Shown one piece after another: positions 14,049-15,484 of a stretch of 15,484 nt of DNA (positions are counted from its first letter, which is position 1; every line of letters starts with the position of its first letter). The stretch covers positions 1-15,484 of the forward strand of contig JBJXGP010000418.1 in the NCBI GenBank assembly GCA_046160425.1, given 5' to 3'. Origin of the DNA: JAQCEJ01 sp046160425. Its GTDB lineage: Bacteria; Planctomycetota; Planctomycetia; Planctomycetales; Planctomycetaceae. Below the pieces are notes generated by a model that searched no databases, was not told the DNA's origin, and saw only the letters and a program-made list of their open reading frames with translations. Made by a program: the position numbers and the translations under genes.

Positions 14049-15380
14049 ATGCACCCAGAGCCAAAAGCATTGCTAAAGGAAGCACTTCAGAAGTGCCTTC
14101 CCGCTCTGCAAACCGAAGTAGACAAGTACGAGATACCTTGTCAAGTTTGGACGAAAAAGGGCGACGGGCGATGGGAAGGCAAGTACGTTCTTCGCCCAGA
14201 CTTGATGCGATATTTTGTCGACGCTGAAGAACAGCTACATTTGGCCGGACAAAACTTCGGTGAATCTTTTTTAAAGTATCATCCTGATTATAACGGGATG
14301 GTAGGTTCGCCAATATTTGGGCTATTCAATTTTGGACAAGACATCACATCTATTTTCCGGTCTGCAATTGCACACCTTTGGAATGTAAACGGTAAATCCA
14401 AGATTGATGATACAGCAATCGATTCGTTGGTGAACGAGTTCGAGTTATTTATCGATAAGCCGACCTTCCGAGTTATTTATCGGTCCCAGTTGCTCAACTT
14501 CAAATCAACAGGAAATTCTATTGAACTGCCGCAAGGACTCCGAATACGTCGAATGACTGATAGTGAGATGTCGGGCATCTACGGGGGAAGTAATTATTCT
14601 CCTGGGATTAAACGATCCAGCACAAAAGGTATGCACGAATACTGTATCGAGGGCGAAATTGATGAACCAAAAGTACTCGGACAGTTGAATGGCAATGAGC
14701 AACTGACCGAACTATCGGTGAAAACTTTGTTGGACAAGGCAATTCTTAGTCTCCGAACTTTCAAAGGCGGGTGCGTGGGGTACGATTGCATCCACTACTT
14801 CACTCCAAACTTCTGTCCACTGTTTTCATTACCTTCGCACTTTTATCGTGATAAATATGTCCCTATGGGCACATACACTTTGGATGCCGAAGAATTCGAG
14901 ATGCTAGTTGAACATTCCTTGATGATCTTTGATGGGCTTGATCCATCAATCGAAATGGCCTGTTCGCGGCTTGCTGATTCGGAGATTCGGATTATGCCTC
15001 GTGATCAGTTAGTCGATGCAGTGATTGGGATGGAGTCAATTCTGCTCGCTGGTCTGGGCAAAGAAGATCGGAAGGGTGAACTGAAATTCCGGTTTTCGCT
15101 TAACTATTCGACGCTATTTGGCACCCCCGAAGCAAGGCATCTGGCGTTCCGCGTCGCCAAAGACCTTTACGATCTTCGTAGTGCTATCGCTCATGGAAGC
15201 GTGATCGGAGATGGGAAAAACCGGGTGGGCGATGAGAACCTGTTATTAACTGAAGCCGCGAATCGAGCTTCCGAATCGCTACGATATCTCATCCGTTACT
15301 TCCTGCCACAAAAGATCAAGAAGCCATACAAGAATCATTCATTCTGGGAGCGAGCTTATTTTGGCTTTGCGGATGCATAA
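14049..15380 (+). CDS. HEPN-domain (ApeA-like) hypothetical protein
   Basis: A 443-residue soluble protein. The C-terminal part (about 315-420) reads like an ApeA-type HEPN domain: DAVIGMESILL...FRFSLNYSTLFG...AKDLYDLRSAIAHGS. Its R-x4-H motif (Arg377-His382) is the catalytic signature of HEPN ribonucleases. The same string RSAIAH also occurs at 104-109. The middle region is not recognised. HEPN proteins of this kind include anti-phage and toxin RNases, but many are uncharacterised. AGGA lies eight bases before the ATG. Hand counts of three 60-base lines in the gene gave 40, 50 and 57% GC, against 67% for one line of the preceding gene. This suggests separate acquisition. No partner gene is seen before the IS at 15449. 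Confidence 0.7.
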   Translation: MHPEPKALLKEALQKCLPALQTEVDKYEIPCQVWTKKGDGRWEGKYVLRPDLMRYFVDAEEQLHLAGQNFGESFLKYHPDYNGMVGSPIFGLFNFGQDITSIFRSAIAHLWNVNGKSKIDDTAIDSLVNEFELFIDKPTFRVIYRSQLLNFKSTGNSIELPQGLRIRRMTDSEMSGIYGGSNYSPGIKRSSTKGMHEYCIEGEIDEPKVLGQLNGNEQLTELSVKTLLDKAILSLRTFKGGCVGYDCIHYFTPNFCPLFSLPSHFYRDKYVPMGTYTLDAEEFEMLVEHSLMIFDGLDPSIEMACSRLADSEIRIMPRDQLVDAVIGMESILLAGLGKEDRKGELKFRFSLNYSTLFGTPEARHLAFRVAKDLYDLRSAIAHGSVIGDGKNRVGDENLLLTEAANRASESLRYLIRYFLPQKIKKPYKNHSFWERAYFGFADA

Positions 15381-15448
15381 GTATGACGCTTCGGGTTATG
15401 ATGAAAAGATTTTTGGTGGGCGCAGCCCAGCCCTCGAACGGATTGACG

Positions 15449-15484
15449 TGGACTTACCCACAAATGGTGGGCGCGGGGTTAAGG
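15449..15484 (+). mobile_element. Left terminal repeat of a second IS3-family copy (partial)
   Basis: It begins TGGACTTACCCAC and is the exact reverse complement of 90-125, so it is the left tip of a copy oriented like the one at the window start. It runs off the window. Bases 15446-15448 (acg) would be its target duplication. They differ from aga at 126-128, so the two tips are not the two sides of one insertion in a closed circle. Confidence 0.85.

Noticed and set aside
126..15448. The segment as a composite transposon
   Set aside because: It carries ordinary chromosomal genes, and the outer flanks of the IS copies are not visible, so no target duplication can be tested. An assembly break at a repeated IS explains the edges more simply.
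1..15484. tRNA, rRNA or CRISPR array
   Set aside because: No conserved tRNA arm sequences, rRNA segments or regularly spaced direct repeats were seen on either strand. This was read by eye only.

Overview
The window is a high-GC chromosomal segment that most likely comes from a planctomycete. The main evidence is the pair at 8885-13877: a secreted planctomycete-type cytochrome/DUF1549/LamG/DUF1553 protein followed by a Tat-exported DUF1501 protein. This pair is a hallmark of Planctomycetota. A DksA/TraR-type zinc-finger protein, an HtrA protease and structured intergenic repeats fit the same picture. No rRNA, tRNA, CRISPR array or phage genes were seen.

Both edges lie in copies of one IS3-family element. 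Positions 1-125 are its right end (last 28 transposase codons plus a terminal repeat). Positions 15449-15484 are the left tip of another copy in the same orientation. The two tips match perfectly as a 36-bp inverted repeat. The sequence probably stops here because assembly broke at this repeat.

Layout, left to right. (1) 92-1365, minus strand: a YtrA-like GntR regulator and an ABC ATPase overlap by ATGA behind a strong promoter with a palindromic operator. The ATPase gene is cut at its 3' end by the IS, which supplies its last residues and stop codon. (2) 1464-1688: a small antitoxin-like orphan, convergent with a divergent Nramp-type transporter (1690-2949, minus). (3) 2950-3659: a gene-free stretch ending in a strong stem-loop and a 9-codon upstream ORF before a DksA/TraR-like gene, followed by an HtrA-type protease with two PDZ domains (to 5759). 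(4) 5883-8455, minus strand: an EboD-like sugar-phosphate cyclase of the dehydroquinate synthase superfamily, a zinc-ribbon/acyl-carrier-protein fusion that is truncated, and a PhyH-type Fe(II)/2-oxoglutarate oxygenase. This could be a small biosynthetic set. (5) 8885-13877: the two secreted planctomycete proteins, separated by two stacked repeat elements. (6) 14049-15380: a lower-GC gene for a HEPN-type protein beside the second IS copy, probably accessory and possibly defence-related.

Three families of structured intergenic repeats are present. One occurs twice with compensatory stem changes, one occurs twice and supplies a ribosome-binding site, and one is a single MITE-like palindromic element. 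All starts and functions were read by eye. No database comparison was possible.
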